A stretch of 40,799 bases of DNA from Candidatus Falkowbacteria bacterium LH_S3 (GCA_023659985.1 JAGXOH010000003.1:1-40799); one strand, 5' to 3'. Numbered from the stretch's first letter, positions 1 through 10,660 are shown. Translations and numbers: made by a program. The notes: a model not told the origin generated them from the letters alone.

Positions 1-2
1 CT

Positions 3-68
3 TTAAACAACATTAATTATCCCCAAAGTGTAACCTTGACCCTGCAACAGTACAAGACTTGCCAGTAG
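3..68 (+). CDS. 3' tail of an upstream ORF entering the window (LNNINYPQSVTLTLQQYKTCQ*)
   Basis: Frame 3 is open from the window edge to TAG at 66-68; too short to identify. Confidence 0.35.
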   Translation, partial: LNNINYPQSVTLTLQQYKTCQ

Positions 69-147
69 CTAAAGTGCTGAGCTTATTGTTAATTATTTTA
101 TTTTTTTGTCATTAAAGCCAAAGTGCCTGCAAGTAATTATTTTTATT

Positions 148-1641
148 ATGCTTCCTGATTTTATTTTAAATATCTTAAACCGGATTGAAGATAAAGGTTT
201 TGAGGCGTATGCAGTAGGGGGATGCGTACGTGATTTGTTAATGGAAAGAAATAATTATTTTGGGGACTGGGATATAACCACCAATGCTTTGCCTGAAAAT
301 ATTTTAGAGATATTCCCAGAGGCTAAATATAATAATGATTTCGGCACTGTTCTCGTTCCTTATGAGGATGAAAGCAATGGCAAATCAGTGGTGGAGATAA
401 CTACCTTTCGTTCTGAGAGTGACTATAGTGATAGGCGGCATCCGGATAAGGTTATCTTTGAAAAATATTTGGATAAAGATTTGAACAGAAGGGATTTCAC
501 TATTAACGCTTTGGCTATGAAACCTAAAGATAGTCAAAAATCCATTCCTTCAGATATCAAGAAATGGACTTTTGAAAAAAACAATTATGTTATAATTGAT
601 CTTTTCGGAGGAGTGAAAGATATGGACAAAAAGATTATCCGGGCAGTAGGAGAGCCAGTTGATAGGTTCAGGGAAGATGCTTTGAGAATGATGCGGGCTA
701 TTAGATTCGCTTGCCAATTGGGTTTTTCCTTAGAATATAAGACAGAGCGGGCTATTAAGAAAATGGCTGGTTCTTTGAAGTTTATTGCCAATGAAAGAAT
801 ACGGGATGAATTAATTAAAGTACTGGAATCAGAGTATGCGTCCGAAGGAGTGATGCTTCTTCATAAAAATAAATTGCTTCAATACATTTTACCTGAATTG
901 GAGTTAGGATTAGGAGTCAAGCAGGATCGTCATCATATCTATACCGTGTTTAAGCACTCGGTTCTTTCCCTTAAGAGTTGTCAGAACAAGGATTGGCGGG
1001 TAAAATTAGCCGCGCTCTTACATGACGTCGGCAAACCTAAGGTTAAAAAAATTATTAACGGTCAAGCCACTTTTTATAACCATGAATATGTTAGCGCCAA
1101 AATGATGTCCAAGATAGCTCAGAGGTTAAATCTTTCTAATAAAGATAGTGTAAAAATTATCACTTTGATTAAAAATCATATGTTTTATTATAATGTTGGA
1201 GAGGTTACCGCCAGCTCTGTCCGTCGTTTAATAAGAAAAGTAGGAGAAGACAACTTAAAAGAACTTATTGATATTAGAATGGCAGACAGATTGGGTTCCG
1301 GAGTTCCAAAAGCCAAGCCTTATAAATTAAGGCATTTGGAGTATATGATGAAAAAAGTAAGTAAGGATCCGATATCAGTAAAAATGTTAAAAATAAACGG
1401 TGATGATTTAATGAAAAAGTTGGAACTAAACCCTGGGCCTAAAATTGGAGCTATACAGGAAGTCCTATTATCCGAAGTCTTAGATGACCCAAGTTTGAAT
1501 AACAAAAGATATTTGCTAAGGAGAAGCAAGGAACTAAAAGAAAAACAGTTAACTAATTTAGCCAAAAAAGCTAAAAGAAAGATAGGCCAAGAACAAGAAG
1601 AGCAGGATAAAAAAATAAAACAAGAATTTAGCGTGAAATAA
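148..1641 (+). CDS. CCA tRNA nucleotidyltransferase / poly(A) polymerase family with HD domain
   Basis: Motifs [43 protein letters not shown] and the HD signature [14 protein letters not shown] at 148 (MLPDFILN...) is more likely than the listed start at 106. Confidence 0.93.
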   Translation: MLPDFILNILNRIEDKGFEAYAVGGCVRDLLMERNNYFGDWDITTNALPENILEIFPEAKYNNDFGTVLVPYEDESNGKSVVEITTFRSESDYSDRRHPDKVIFEKYLDKDLNRRDFTINALAMKPKDSQKSIPSDIKKWTFEKNNYVIIDLFGGVKDMDKKIIRAVGEPVDRFREDALRMMRAIRFACQLGFSLEYKTERAIKKMAGSLKFIANERIRDELIKVLESEYASEGVMLLHKNKLLQYILPELELGLGVKQDRHHIYTVFKHSVLSLKSCQNKDWRVKLAALLHDVGKPKVKKIINGQATFYNHEYVSAKMMSKIAQRLNLSNKDSVKIITLIKNHMFYYNVGEVTASSVRRLIRKVGEDNLKELIDIRMADRLGSGVPKAKPYKLRHLEYMMKKVSKDPISVKMLKINGDDLMKKLELNPGPKIGAIQEVLLSEVLDDPSLNNKRYLLRRSKELKEKQLTNLAKKAKRKIGQEQEEQDKKIKQEFSVK

Positions 1642-1738
1642 GTATTAAATTATCTTAACCAATTTCCAATTTCTTGCCTTTTTTCTTAAACCTAAGAGAT
1701 TAGGAATTAGTCCATTAGAAATTAGAAATTTTATATCT

Positions 1739-2050
1739 ATGCAGATGAATATTACAGGTACCCAGATCACTTTAACCGATGACATCAAGGATTATATCCA
1801 AAGAAAAATGGATGTGTTAGAAAAATATTTAGGCGATATTCAGGTTATTAATTGCGATGTGGAAGTAGGTAAGGCGGTAAGTAAGCAACATAGCGGTTAT
1901 ATTTATAGAGCGGAAATAAATTTGCAAGTTCCTGGAGAGTTATTAAGGGTGGAAAAGACAGAAAAAGATCTACGAAAAGCCGTTGACAAAGTAAAGGATC
2001 ATATAGCTCGGTCAATCAAGAGATATAAAGGGAAAAAAGATAATAAATAG
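1739..2050 (+). CDS. raiA: Ribosome hibernation promoting factor / RaiA (short form)
   Basis: MNITGTQITLTDDIKDYIQRKMDVLEKYL... with IYRAEINLQVPG and DLRKAVDKVKDHIARSIKRYKGK; about 100 aa. Confidence 0.9.
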   Translation: MQMNITGTQITLTDDIKDYIQRKMDVLEKYLGDIQVINCDVEVGKAVSKQHSGYIYRAEINLQVPGELLRVEKTEKDLRKAVDKVKDHIARSIKRYKGKKDNK

Positions 2051-2108
2051 TTTTTAAATTCCTTATTTGTTCAATAAATTAAATTAAATTCAATTATAAT
2101 AACCGATT

Positions 2109-4913
2109 ATGCGTAAAATTTTAGAAAAATTAGCAGGTGATCCAAATGAAAAAATACTTAAAACATTTCGTCCTTTGGTTAAGAAAATAAATGAATTTGA
2201 AGATAAATTTTCTAACATGAGTAATGATGAATTACAAGGAATGACTCGTCATTTTCAGGAAAGATTGGGGGTGGAGAATAAGACCAGAGAAGAAGTTTGG
2301 GGTAATGAAGAAAAAATAGATGAAAAAATGGAGGAAATATTACCAGAGGTCTTTGCCGTGGTTAGGGAGGCTGCTAAAAGAAAGTTAGGCCAAAGACATT
2401 TTGATGTTCAGCTTTTAGGAGGCATTAGTCTACATAAAGGCCAAATTGCGGAGATGAAAACAGGTGAGGGCAAGACTCTGGTTGCTATTCTGCCTATTTA
2501 TCTTAACGCTTTGACTAAAAGAGGGGCTCACTTAGTAACCGTTAATGACTATTTAGCTAAGATGGGTTCTGGCTGGATGGGGCCAATATATACTTTTTTA
2601 GGTATGAGTGTGGGAGTAATAACTCATTCTGCTTCTTATGTATATGATGAGGAATATTCAGATGATAACGAATATGATGAGAGGTTAAGTCATTTTCGGC
2701 CTGCTCAAAGGCAAGAAGCTTATAGTTGCGATATTGTTTACGGAACCAATAATGAATTTGGGTTTGACTGTCTTCGTGACAATATGGCTCACTCTTTCAA
2801 AGATCAAGTTCAAGGAGAGTTAAATTTCACCATTATTGATGAAGCAGATTCTATTTTAATTGATGAAGCCAGAACTCCTTTGATTATCAGCGCTCCGGCA
2901 GAGGAGTCCACTGATAAATATTTTCAATTCGCTCGGCTTGTAAGCAGATTGCAAGAAGAAGAAGATTATAATGTAGATGAAAAAATGAAAGCAGTTACTT
3001 TAAGCGAGCAGGGGATAAGTAAAATGGAGAAGTGGTTGGGTATGGATAATATTTATGTGGAAAAAGGTATTCAAGAAGTTCATCATATTGAACAGGCTTT
3101 AAAGGCTCAAGTATTATTTAAGAGAGAAAGGGATTATGTAGTAAAAGACGGTGGGGTTGTTATTGTTGATGAATTTACAGGCAGATTAATGCCTGGCAGA
3201 AGATATAGCGAAGGCCTCCATCAAGCTATAGAAGCAAAAGAAAATTTAGAAATACAAAGAGAATCTCAAACTTTAGCCACTATAACATTTCAAAATTTTT
3301 TTAGAATGTATAGAAAAATAAGTGGTATGACTGGCACGGCAGAAACAGAGGCTGAAGAATTCTCTCAGATTTATCATCTGGAAACAGTGGTTATTCCAAC
3401 TCACAAACCTATGATAAGAAAAGATTATAATGATTTGGTTTTCAGAAATGAAAATGGTAAGTTTAAGAGTATTATTAAAGATGTGGAAGAAAGAAATAAA
3501 AAAGGACAGCCTATCCTGATAGGCACAATTTCTATTGAGAAAAATGAAAAATTAGCTGAAATGATGAACAGAGAAGGTTTAAAACCGGAAGTGTTAAATG
3601 CCAAAAACCATGAAAGAGAGGCGCAAATAATTTCTCAAGCCGGTCAGCCTGGAGTTATTACTATTGCCACTAATATGGCAGGCCGAGGTGTGGATATTGT
3701 ATTAGGAGGAAATCCCCCTAACCAGGAAGAGCAGGAAAAAGTAAAACAAGTTGGAGGTTTGCATGTATTGGGCACAGAAAGGCATGAAGCTAGGCGAATA
3801 GACAATCAATTGCGAGGCAGGTCTGGTCGTCAAGGAGATTCCGGGTCTTCACAGTTCTATGTTTCGGCTGAAGATGATTTGATGCGTATATTTGGGGGAG
3901 AGAGAATGCAAAAGATTATGAGGACCCTTCAAGTTTCAGAGGATACTCCGGTAGAAAATAAAGTTGTTTCTCGATCTATAGAGTCTGCCCAGAAAAAAGT
4001 GGAAGGGAATAATTTTGATATCAGAAAACATTTGGTTGAGTTTGATGATGTTATTAACAAGCACAGAGAAGCTATTTATGGCAGACGCAAAGAAATATTA
4101 AGGCTATCTGAAGGTAAGGAAATATCTTCCACTTCTTCAGAGACCACTTATTCTGATTTGTCAGCCATAGTATTGGAAATGGTGGAAAATGAAATTGAGC
4201 AAGTAGTTAGTCTTCATACCGCGGCTGAAGATATTAATAATTGGGATATGGAAAAAGTTTATCAAGCAATATTCACTATTTTTCCAGTAAAAGAAAAGTT
4301 AAAACAAGATTTGTTTAAACAGACAGGAGGTGATAATAAAAAATTAGATAAAGCAAAAATAAGAACCGTTATTATTGAACATTTAATGAAGTTGGCTAAT
4401 GATAATTATAAGGAGATAAAGAATCAATTTCAAGCTGCAGGATTGGGAGTGGATTGGTATTCAATTGAAAAGAGTGTGTTGCTTCGTTCTATAGATACTC
4501 TATGGGTAGAGCATCTGGACGCGATGAGCCGCTTACGCCAAGGAGTTGGTTTACGCGGTTATGGTCAGCGCGATCCGTTAGTTGAATATAAAAAAGAAGC
4601 TTATAGGATGTTTAATGAATTAAATGATATGATACAGAAACAGGTGGTATATAGTATTTATAAGTTAAGTGCTATAGATAGTTCTTTCGGAGATACTTTT
4701 GCCGCTCCTACTTTAGCTGAGAGAGCCAGACAATTTCAAGCTCCATCCAAAACAATGAGCTCTTATAGCGGAGCTGATACTTCTTCAGGGAATTCTACTA
4801 CTACAACAATGAATGTTTCTAAGCCCAAAAATAATCAAGGAGAAAAAGTGGGCAGGAATGACCCATGTCCATGCGGGAGCGGAAAAAAATATAAAAAATG
4901 TTGCGGACGATAA
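2109..4913 (+). CDS. secA: Preprotein translocase subunit SecA
   Basis: GEGKTLVAILPIYLNAL, VNDYLAKMGSGWMGPIY, YGTNNEFGFDCLRDNM, IDEADSILIDEARTPLIIS, TNMAGRGVDIVLGG, GRSGRQGD, C-terminal SEC-C zinc motif GRNDPCPCGSGKKYKKCC. Confidence 0.99.
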   Translation: MRKILEKLAGDPNEKILKTFRPLVKKINEFEDKFSNMSNDELQGMTRHFQERLGVENKTREEVWGNEEKIDEKMEEILPEVFAVVREAAKRKLGQRHFDVQLLGGISLHKGQIAEMKTGEGKTLVAILPIYLNALTKRGAHLVTVNDYLAKMGSGWMGPIYTFLGMSVGVITHSASYVYDEEYSDDNEYDERLSHFRPAQRQEAYSCDIVYGTNNEFGFDCLRDNMAHSFKDQVQGELNFTIIDEADSILIDEARTPLIISAPAEESTDKYFQFARLVSRLQEEEDYNVDEKMKAVTLSEQGISKMEKWLGMDNIYVEKGIQEVHHIEQALKAQVLFKRERDYVVKDGGVVIVDEFTGRLMPGRRYSEGLHQAIEAKENLEIQRESQTLATITFQNFFRMYRKISGMTGTAETEAEEFSQIYHLETVVIPTHKPMIRKDYNDLVFRNENGKFKSIIKDVEERNKKGQPILIGTISIEKNEKLAEMMNREGLKPEVLNAKNHEREAQIISQAGQPGVITIATNMAGRGVDIVLGGNPPNQEEQEKVKQVGGLHVLGTERHEARRIDNQLRGRSGRQGDSGSSQFYVSAEDDLMRIFGGERMQKIMRTLQVSEDTPVENKVVSRSIESAQKKVEGNNFDIRKHLVEFDDVINKHREAIYGRRKEILRLSEGKEISSTSSETTYSDLSAIVLEMVENEIEQVVSLHTAAEDINNWDMEKVYQAIFTIFPVKEKLKQDLFKQTGGDNKKLDKAKIRTVIIEHLMKLANDNYKEIKNQFQAAGLGVDWYSIEKSVLLRSIDTLWVEHLDAMSRLRQGVGLRGYGQRDPLVEYKKEAYRMFNELNDMIQKQVVYSIYKLSAIDSSFGDTFAAPTLAERARQFQAPSKTMSSYSGADTSSGNSTTTTMNVSKPKNNQGEKVGRNDPCPCGSGKKYKKCCGR

Positions 4914-4993
4914 GTTTAAATTGAAAAATGGAAATTCTAAGATTAGGTTTTCTCAGTAACGAATTTTCAATTTCAAATTTTTAATTTCTTTTT

Positions 4994-6133
4994 ATGGAAA
5001 TCTTTATTATTTTACTTTTAATCCTTCTTTTTTTTGGTATTTTAGCAGTTATTCTTATGCTTTATCGCAACAACTCTAGCTCTGATCGCCTTATTTCCAT
5101 GAAGGAGCAGGTTGACCAATTATCTCGACAGAACGAAGAGCTGCGCAAAACATTAGATCAAAAATTAAGTGAAAATTATAAAGCTACTCAACATCAATTA
5201 GATCGGAGTACAAATGTTATGCAAAATGTAACTGATCAGGCTAATAAGCTAATGTCTGATATTCATAAGCAAAGCCAAAATTTAATCACCAATGTTTCGG
5301 AAAAATTAACTAAATTAGATGAAACAAATAAACAGGTGGTTGATTTTTCCAGTCAGCTAAAAAATTTACAAGATATATTACAAAATCCCAAGCAGAGAGG
5401 TGTTTTGGGTGAATATTTTCTGGAAGAGACCTTAAAAAATGTCCTACCCCCGAATTCTTACAGTATGCAGTATAATCTGGGTAAAGATAAAAAGACAGGA
5501 CAAGAGTTATTAGTGGATGCGGTGGTTTTTGTCAAGGATAAGATTATTCCTGTTGATTCCAAATTTTCTTTGGAAAATTATGAAAAAATATTAAAATCTC
5601 AAGATAAAGAAGAAAGAAAGAAGTGGGAAAGCCAGTTCCGCCAAGACTTAAAGACTAGGATTGATGAAACCGCTAAATATATTCGTCCGGATAAAGGAAC
5701 TTTAGAATTTGCTTTTATGTTTATTTCTTCTGAAGCTATTTATTACGATTTATTGATCAATAAAGTGGGCGCGGTTAAAGTTAGTTCCCTGGATTTAATA
5801 GAATATGCTTTTCGGGATAAAAAGGTGATAATAGTTTCTCCTACCTCATTTTTGGCTTATCTACAGACTGTGCTTCAAGGATTAAGGGCAATGCAAATAG
5901 AGGAGTCTGCCAAAGATATTAAATCCAATGTGGAGAAATTAAGCAGTCATATTTTAAGTTACGAGAATTTTATAAAAAAGATGGGCAATAGTTTGGGAAC
6001 TACGGTTAACCATTATAATTATGCTTATAAAGAATTTAAGAAAATAGATAAGGATATAGTCAAAATTACAGGTAAAGAGCATGAGGTAGAACCTGAAAAC
6101 GTGGATAAACCCAAGTTGGAAGAGGAAGACTAA
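4994..6133 (+). CDS. rmuC: RmuC family DNA recombination protein
   Basis: N-terminal TM, coiled coil, then RGVLGEYFLEETLKNVLP, VDAVVFVKDKIIPVDSKFSLENYEK, PTSFLAYLQTVLQGLRAMQIEE. Confidence 0.9.
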   Translation: MEIFIILLLILLFFGILAVILMLYRNNSSSDRLISMKEQVDQLSRQNEELRKTLDQKLSENYKATQHQLDRSTNVMQNVTDQANKLMSDIHKQSQNLITNVSEKLTKLDETNKQVVDFSSQLKNLQDILQNPKQRGVLGEYFLEETLKNVLPPNSYSMQYNLGKDKKTGQELLVDAVVFVKDKIIPVDSKFSLENYEKILKSQDKEERKKWESQFRQDLKTRIDETAKYIRPDKGTLEFAFMFISSEAIYYDLLINKVGAVKVSSLDLIEYAFRDKKVIIVSPTSFLAYLQTVLQGLRAMQIEESAKDIKSNVEKLSSHILSYENFIKKMGNSLGTTVNHYNYAYKEFKKIDKDIVKITGKEHEVEPENVDKPKLEEED

Positions 6134-6267
6134 AATATTATAATTTTCAATACTCAAATTTTAAATTTACATAAATTCTTATACCAAATTTAAGATTGTT
6201 TTGGATTTTGGTTATTGTAATTTATTTGAAATTTGGTGCTTATCATTTAGTTTTTTTGCAAGATCTT

Positions 6268-7158
6268 ATGTTAAAAGAGGCAATTGTTCGCACCATCACT
6301 TTTTTTGATCTTTTTGATTATCCCTTGACATCCACTGAAGTCTGGGAGTATATCGGAGTTAAGTGTGGTCTTAGAGAAGTTATTGTAATTTTGCAACAAA
6401 TGGTTGGCAAGGAAATCGGGCAAAAGGATGGGTTTTATTTTTTAAAAGAAAGAGATGAGATAGTGGAGATTAGAAGACAAAGATATAATTATTTTAAAAA
6501 AAAGTTGGCCAGAACTAAAAATATTTGCCGAATTTTTAGGTATATCCCTGGGATTAAGACAATAGCCATTAGCAATGTGATCGGAGGATATAATTTAAGA
6601 TATGGCGGTGATCTTGATTTTTTTATTATAACAGAAAAAGATAAAATTTGGTTGTCTAGATTTATGGCGGTAGCTATTACCGCATTGCTAGGATTAAGAC
6701 CCACTCCTCAAAAACAAATGAATAAAATCTGTTTGAATTTCTTTTTATCTGAAAATGGTCCGAGTATTAAAAAATTGAAAATAGAAAACGATATTTATTT
6801 TGATTACTGGATAGCAGGTTTAATTCCTGTCTATGACCGAGACGAAACTTTTGACTCTTTTATAAATGTTAATTCTCGAATAAAAAATATTTTCCCTAAT
6901 AGAAATTTTGGTTATAGTAGTTTTAGAGGACAGATTAATAAACAGCCGAGCCGATATACATTGAAAATATTAAATTTTATTTTCGGATGGTTTGAGAATA
7001 TTTTAAAAAAGGTTCAATTAAAATTATTAGCCCCAGAGCTTAAAAAAATAATGAATCAAGATACTCGGGTAGTTATAAATGACAGAGTTTTTAAATTGCA
7101 TACCCATGATAGAAGGGAGGAGTTTAGGGAAAAATATAAAAGAATGATAAATAATTAA
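6268..7158 (+). CDS. Nucleotidyltransferase-like protein with N-terminal winged-helix-like region
   Basis: IGGYNLRYGGDLDFFIITEKDKIWL resembles the G[GS]...DxD core of the pol-beta NTase fold. ATG at 6268 (MLKEAIVRTITFFDLFDYPLT) is favoured over the listed 6196. Confidence 0.55.
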   Translation: MLKEAIVRTITFFDLFDYPLTSTEVWEYIGVKCGLREVIVILQQMVGKEIGQKDGFYFLKERDEIVEIRRQRYNYFKKKLARTKNICRIFRYIPGIKTIAISNVIGGYNLRYGGDLDFFIITEKDKIWLSRFMAVAITALLGLRPTPQKQMNKICLNFFLSENGPSIKKLKIENDIYFDYWIAGLIPVYDRDETFDSFINVNSRIKNIFPNRNFGYSSFRGQINKQPSRYTLKILNFIFGWFENILKKVQLKLLAPELKKIMNQDTRVVINDRVFKLHTHDRREEFREKYKRMINN

Positions 7159-7650
7159 GCAAAGCTTAATTGTTGAAAGTTGAAGGTTAAACGTTGAACG
7201 TTGAAGGTAAATTGAATTAAGCAAAGCATTTTAAATTAAGCAAAGCTTAATTGTTGAAGGTTGAAGGTTGAATGTTGAAAGAATAATTTGCCTTCTGCTA
7301 AATTGTTGAAAGTTGAAAGTTGAATGTTGAAAGTAAATTGAATTAAGCAGAGCTTAATTGTTGAAGGTTGAACGTTGAATGTTGAAAGAATAATTTGCCT
7401 TCGACAAATTGTTAAAAATTAAAAGTTGAACGTTGAAGGTTGAAAGAATAATTTGCCTTCTGCTAAATTGTTGAAGGTTGAAGGTTGAATGTTGAAGGTT
7501 GAAGGTTGAACGTTGAAAGAATAATTTGCCTTTGGCAAATTGTTGAAGGTTGAAGGTCGAACGTTGAAAGAATAATTTGCCTTCTGCTAAATTGTTGAAT
7601 GTTGAACGTTGAATGTTGAAAGAATCAATTGAATTAAGCAAAGTTTAGAA
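7150..7650. repeat. Heptad array: TTGAANG units (N = A, G, C or T) alternating with palindromic AT-rich hairpins
   Basis: Read directly: ttgaaag/ttgaagg/ttgaacg/ttgaatg repeated many times, punctuated by aattaagcaaagcttaatt and aatttgcctttggcaaatt. Confidence 0.93.
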
Positions 7651-7656
7651 AACATT

Positions 7657-8961
7657 ATGTCTAGGTTTCAAAAAATAATAGAATATACTCTGTATCTTTT
7701 TGTTTTTCTTTTACCTTTTGGGACGCGTTATTTTATTGAGAAAGGTTTTGTAAATGGAGGTTATTTAGAATACAAAACCATTAGTTTGTATCTTTCGGAC
7801 ATTGTCTTGGTGTTTCTTTTAACATTTTTTTTGGTTCACCAATTTTTAAAAGTAAAAAAGTTTGGCTCTAAACATAATATTTCCTTGATTTGGTGGCTTA
7901 TTTCAGGGTTGGATTTAGCAGTGTTTATTTCCATTTTTCAGTCCCCTGATCATATTTTAGCTCTTTATAAATATGTAGTCTTTTTATTAGGTGTTGGTTT
8001 ATTTTGGGTAATTATTAGAATCAATTATTCTAAAGCCAAACTATATTTCAGCTTGTTGATAGCTTTGGCTATTCAAGCCAGTATTGGGATTTGGCAGTTT
8101 CTTTCCCAATCTGATTTTGCCTCTAAGTGGTTGGGAATGGCTATTCATCTGCCATCTCAAGCAGGAACTTCGGTAGTGGCGGTGGCTAGTCAAGGAGAAA
8201 GATGGTTGCGTGCTTATGGTGGTATGGATCACCCAAATATATTGGGAGGAGCATTAGTTATAGGAATACTTTTAACAATTTGGATGTTGGTCACTCCAAA
8301 AGGACAGAGGATAAAGGACAAAATTATACATTACGTCCTACTATTTGTTTTCACAACAGCTATTTTTTTTACTTTTTCTCGCTCTTCCTGGTTAAGTCTG
8401 TTTGTCGGATGTTTTATCATCTTAACTTTGAATTACACAAAAGGAGAAAAGAGAATTGCCAGGCAAGTCACTAAAGTTTTGGGGGTAATGGCAGTTTTGG
8501 TGGTTGTTTTAGTGGTGCAATTCCAAAATCTTGTCAATACTCGATTATTCACTACTAGCAGATTAGAAGTTAAGTCCAATGTTAGGCGAGTGGAATTATT
8601 GCAAAGCTCAAGCGATATAATAGGCCAAAATTTTGTTTTCGGGACCGGTGTTGGTAATTATTCTTTGGCTTTAGTTAAAGAAAAGCCGGATCAACCGGCA
8701 TGGACCTATCAGCCGGTGCATAACAGTTTTTTGTTAGTGCTTTCAGAAATAGGCTTTTTCGGTTTTATATTTTTTATTAGTGTGTTGGTATGGATAGGCT
8801 TAATTGTTTATAAGAGAAAAGATTATTTAGGCTTGTCTATTTTGTTTGGTTTGCTAATATTGATGATGTTTGAGCATTGGCTATGGAGCCTTCATTTTGG
8901 AATATTGTTTTTATGGTTAATATTAGGACTAGTGTATAAAAAGCCACAGGTAAGCAGTTAA
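7657..8961 (+). CDS. O-antigen ligase/polymerase-like multi-TM protein
   Basis: Multiple TM segments; GGMDHPNILGGALVIGILL, FTFSRSSWLSLFVG, GTGVGNYSLAL, PVHNSFLLVLSEIGFFGFIFF, typical of the Wzy/O-antigen ligase superfamily. Confidence 0.85.
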   Translation: MSRFQKIIEYTLYLFVFLLPFGTRYFIEKGFVNGGYLEYKTISLYLSDIVLVFLLTFFLVHQFLKVKKFGSKHNISLIWWLISGLDLAVFISIFQSPDHILALYKYVVFLLGVGLFWVIIRINYSKAKLYFSLLIALAIQASIGIWQFLSQSDFASKWLGMAIHLPSQAGTSVVAVASQGERWLRAYGGMDHPNILGGALVIGILLTIWMLVTPKGQRIKDKIIHYVLLFVFTTAIFFTFSRSSWLSLFVGCFIILTLNYTKGEKRIARQVTKVLGVMAVLVVVLVVQFQNLVNTRLFTTSRLEVKSNVRRVELLQSSSDIIGQNFVFGTGVGNYSLALVKEKPDQPAWTYQPVHNSFLLVLSEIGFFGFIFFISVLVWIGLIVYKRKDYLGLSILFGLLILMMFEHWLWSLHFGILFLWLILGLVYKKPQVSS

Positions 8962-9012
8962 TTTTTTAATTTCCCCACTATTGATTGCTTTTTAATTTTT
9001 AATAATTAAACT

Positions 9013-10275
9013 ATGTATAAACAAAAAAAGTTGAATAATGGTCTTAAGATTCTAACCGTTCCCACTCAAGGAACCGAAACAATTACTATTTTTGTTTTAT
9101 TTAAAACCGGGTCTAAATATGAAGATAAATATAATAATGGTATTTCTCATTTTCTGGAGCACATGTTTTTCAAGGGCACGACCAACCGTCCGGTTGCATT
9201 GGATATAGCCAGTGAGTTGGACAGTATAGGAGGAGAGTATAATGCTTTTACAGGTAAAGAATGCACCGGGTATTTAATGAAGGTGGCGACTGGCAAAATA
9301 AAAACCGCGTTGGATGTTATGAATGATATTTTAATGAATTCTAAGTTTGAGGCTGAAGAAATAGAAAGAGAAAAAGGGGTTATTATTGAGGAGATAAATA
9401 TGGATCATGATAACCCTATGATGTATATTGAAGATGTTTTTGAGCAAGGCTTATATGGAGATACTCCTGCAGGTTGGGAAATATCTGGTCCTAAGGAAAA
9501 TGTCCAGAACTTTGATAGATTGAATTTTCTGAAGTATTTTAATAGCCAATATGGAGCCAATAACGCTTTGGTGTGTGCTACTGGCGCTTTGCCTGAAAAT
9601 GTTGATAATCTGTTAGAGGAATATTTTTGTAATTTCCATAAAACTGATTGCCATGACAAATTGAAAGTTATTGAAAACCAAAATTCTCCTCAAGTTAAAT
9701 TACACAAGAAAACTACTGATCAAGTTAATCTATCTTTAGGAGTGAGAACATATCCGGCAGGAGATAAGTATGAGGCAACTTTAAAATTGATTTCAATTAT
9801 TTTGGGCGGATCCATGAGTTCTCGATTGTTTACAAAATTGCGGGAAAGACATGGTTTGGCTTATTATGTTAGAACTCAATCAGAAGCAAACTCCGATTCT
9901 GGGTATTTAACTACTAACGCCGGCATTCCGGTGGATTTGGAAGGTAGGGCTATAGGTATAATTTTAGATGAGTATAAAAGATTAAAAAAAGAAAAAGTGG
10001 ATGAAAAAGAATTACAGAGAAACAAAGATATGATCAGAGGTAGAACCACCATTAAACTAGAGGCCTCGGAAAATGTAGCTAAATGGTTTGCTGATAGTTG
10101 GGTGTTAAGAGATGAGGTGTTAACTCCCAAAGATTTTTTAAATAAAATTGAGGAGGTAACAGCTGAAGATATACACAAAGTAGCTCAAGATATATTTAGG
10201 CCTGATAAGTTAAATTTAGCCATTATCGGTCCATTTGAGCAAGATTGGGGATTTAGCAAATACTTGAACTTATAA
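9013..10275 (+). CDS. M16 family zinc metallopeptidase
   Basis: HxxEH motif in NGISHFLEHMFFKGTTNRP; IEREKGVIIEEINM; LGGSMSSRLFTKLRERHGLAYYV. Confidence 0.95.
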   Translation: MYKQKKLNNGLKILTVPTQGTETITIFVLFKTGSKYEDKYNNGISHFLEHMFFKGTTNRPVALDIASELDSIGGEYNAFTGKECTGYLMKVATGKIKTALDVMNDILMNSKFEAEEIEREKGVIIEEINMDHDNPMMYIEDVFEQGLYGDTPAGWEISGPKENVQNFDRLNFLKYFNSQYGANNALVCATGALPENVDNLLEEYFCNFHKTDCHDKLKVIENQNSPQVKLHKKTTDQVNLSLGVRTYPAGDKYEATLKLISIILGGSMSSRLFTKLRERHGLAYYVRTQSEANSDSGYLTTNAGIPVDLEGRAIGIILDEYKRLKKEKVDEKELQRNKDMIRGRTTIKLEASENVAKWFADSWVLRDEVLTPKDFLNKIEEVTAEDIHKVAQDIFRPDKLNLAIIGPFEQDWGFSKYLNL

Positions 10276-10346
10276 TAGTCAACTAATATTTGATTTACTT
10301 TAGGGTTTTTGTTAAAATTCAATTATTAGTTTTGCTTAAAATAAAT

Positions 10347-10382
10347 AGTACATACTAAAGTACATACTAAAGTAAGTACTAA
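10347..10382. repeat. 12-bp tandem repeat (agtacatactaa x2 plus agtaagtactaa)
   Basis: Three consecutive 12-nt units read directly. Confidence 0.85.
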
Positions 10383-10582
10383 TTTATATATATCCAGAAA
10401 AGTAGGAAAAAGTAGGAATAGTTTTAGTTAACTCTAAGGATTATGTTAATAAATTCTTGGCTGAATCTCGGGATAGCCTGTTGGAGCAGTAGTTTTATTG
10501 ATTTTAATGTCGGTGTAATTGGTTGATAATGTCAGTAGTGAAACTTCTCTTAGAATATATAAGAAATAATTATTTTATAATA

Positions 10583-10659
10583 GGGCGCATAGCTCAGTTG
10601 GTCAGAGCGCATCGCTGATAACGATGAGGTCGATGGTTCGAATCCATCTGCGCCCACCA
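10583..10659 (+). tRNA. tRNA-Ile(GAT), CCA encoded
   Basis: Acceptor GGGCGCA/TGCGCCC, anticodon arm CATCG-CTGATAA-CGATG, T-arm GATGG-TTCGAAT-CCATC, A73 followed by CCA. Confidence 0.96.
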
Positions 10660-10660
10660 A

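Noticed and set aside
7354-7641. 95-aa minus-strand ORF (FNIQRSTFNLQ repeats)
   Set aside because: It is the translation of the heptad array (7 nt x 3 = 21 nt period); low-complexity, no start context. Treated as spurious.
7150-7650. CRISPR array
   Set aside because: Units are 7 nt with no 25-35 nt repeat/spacer alternation and no cas genes nearby.
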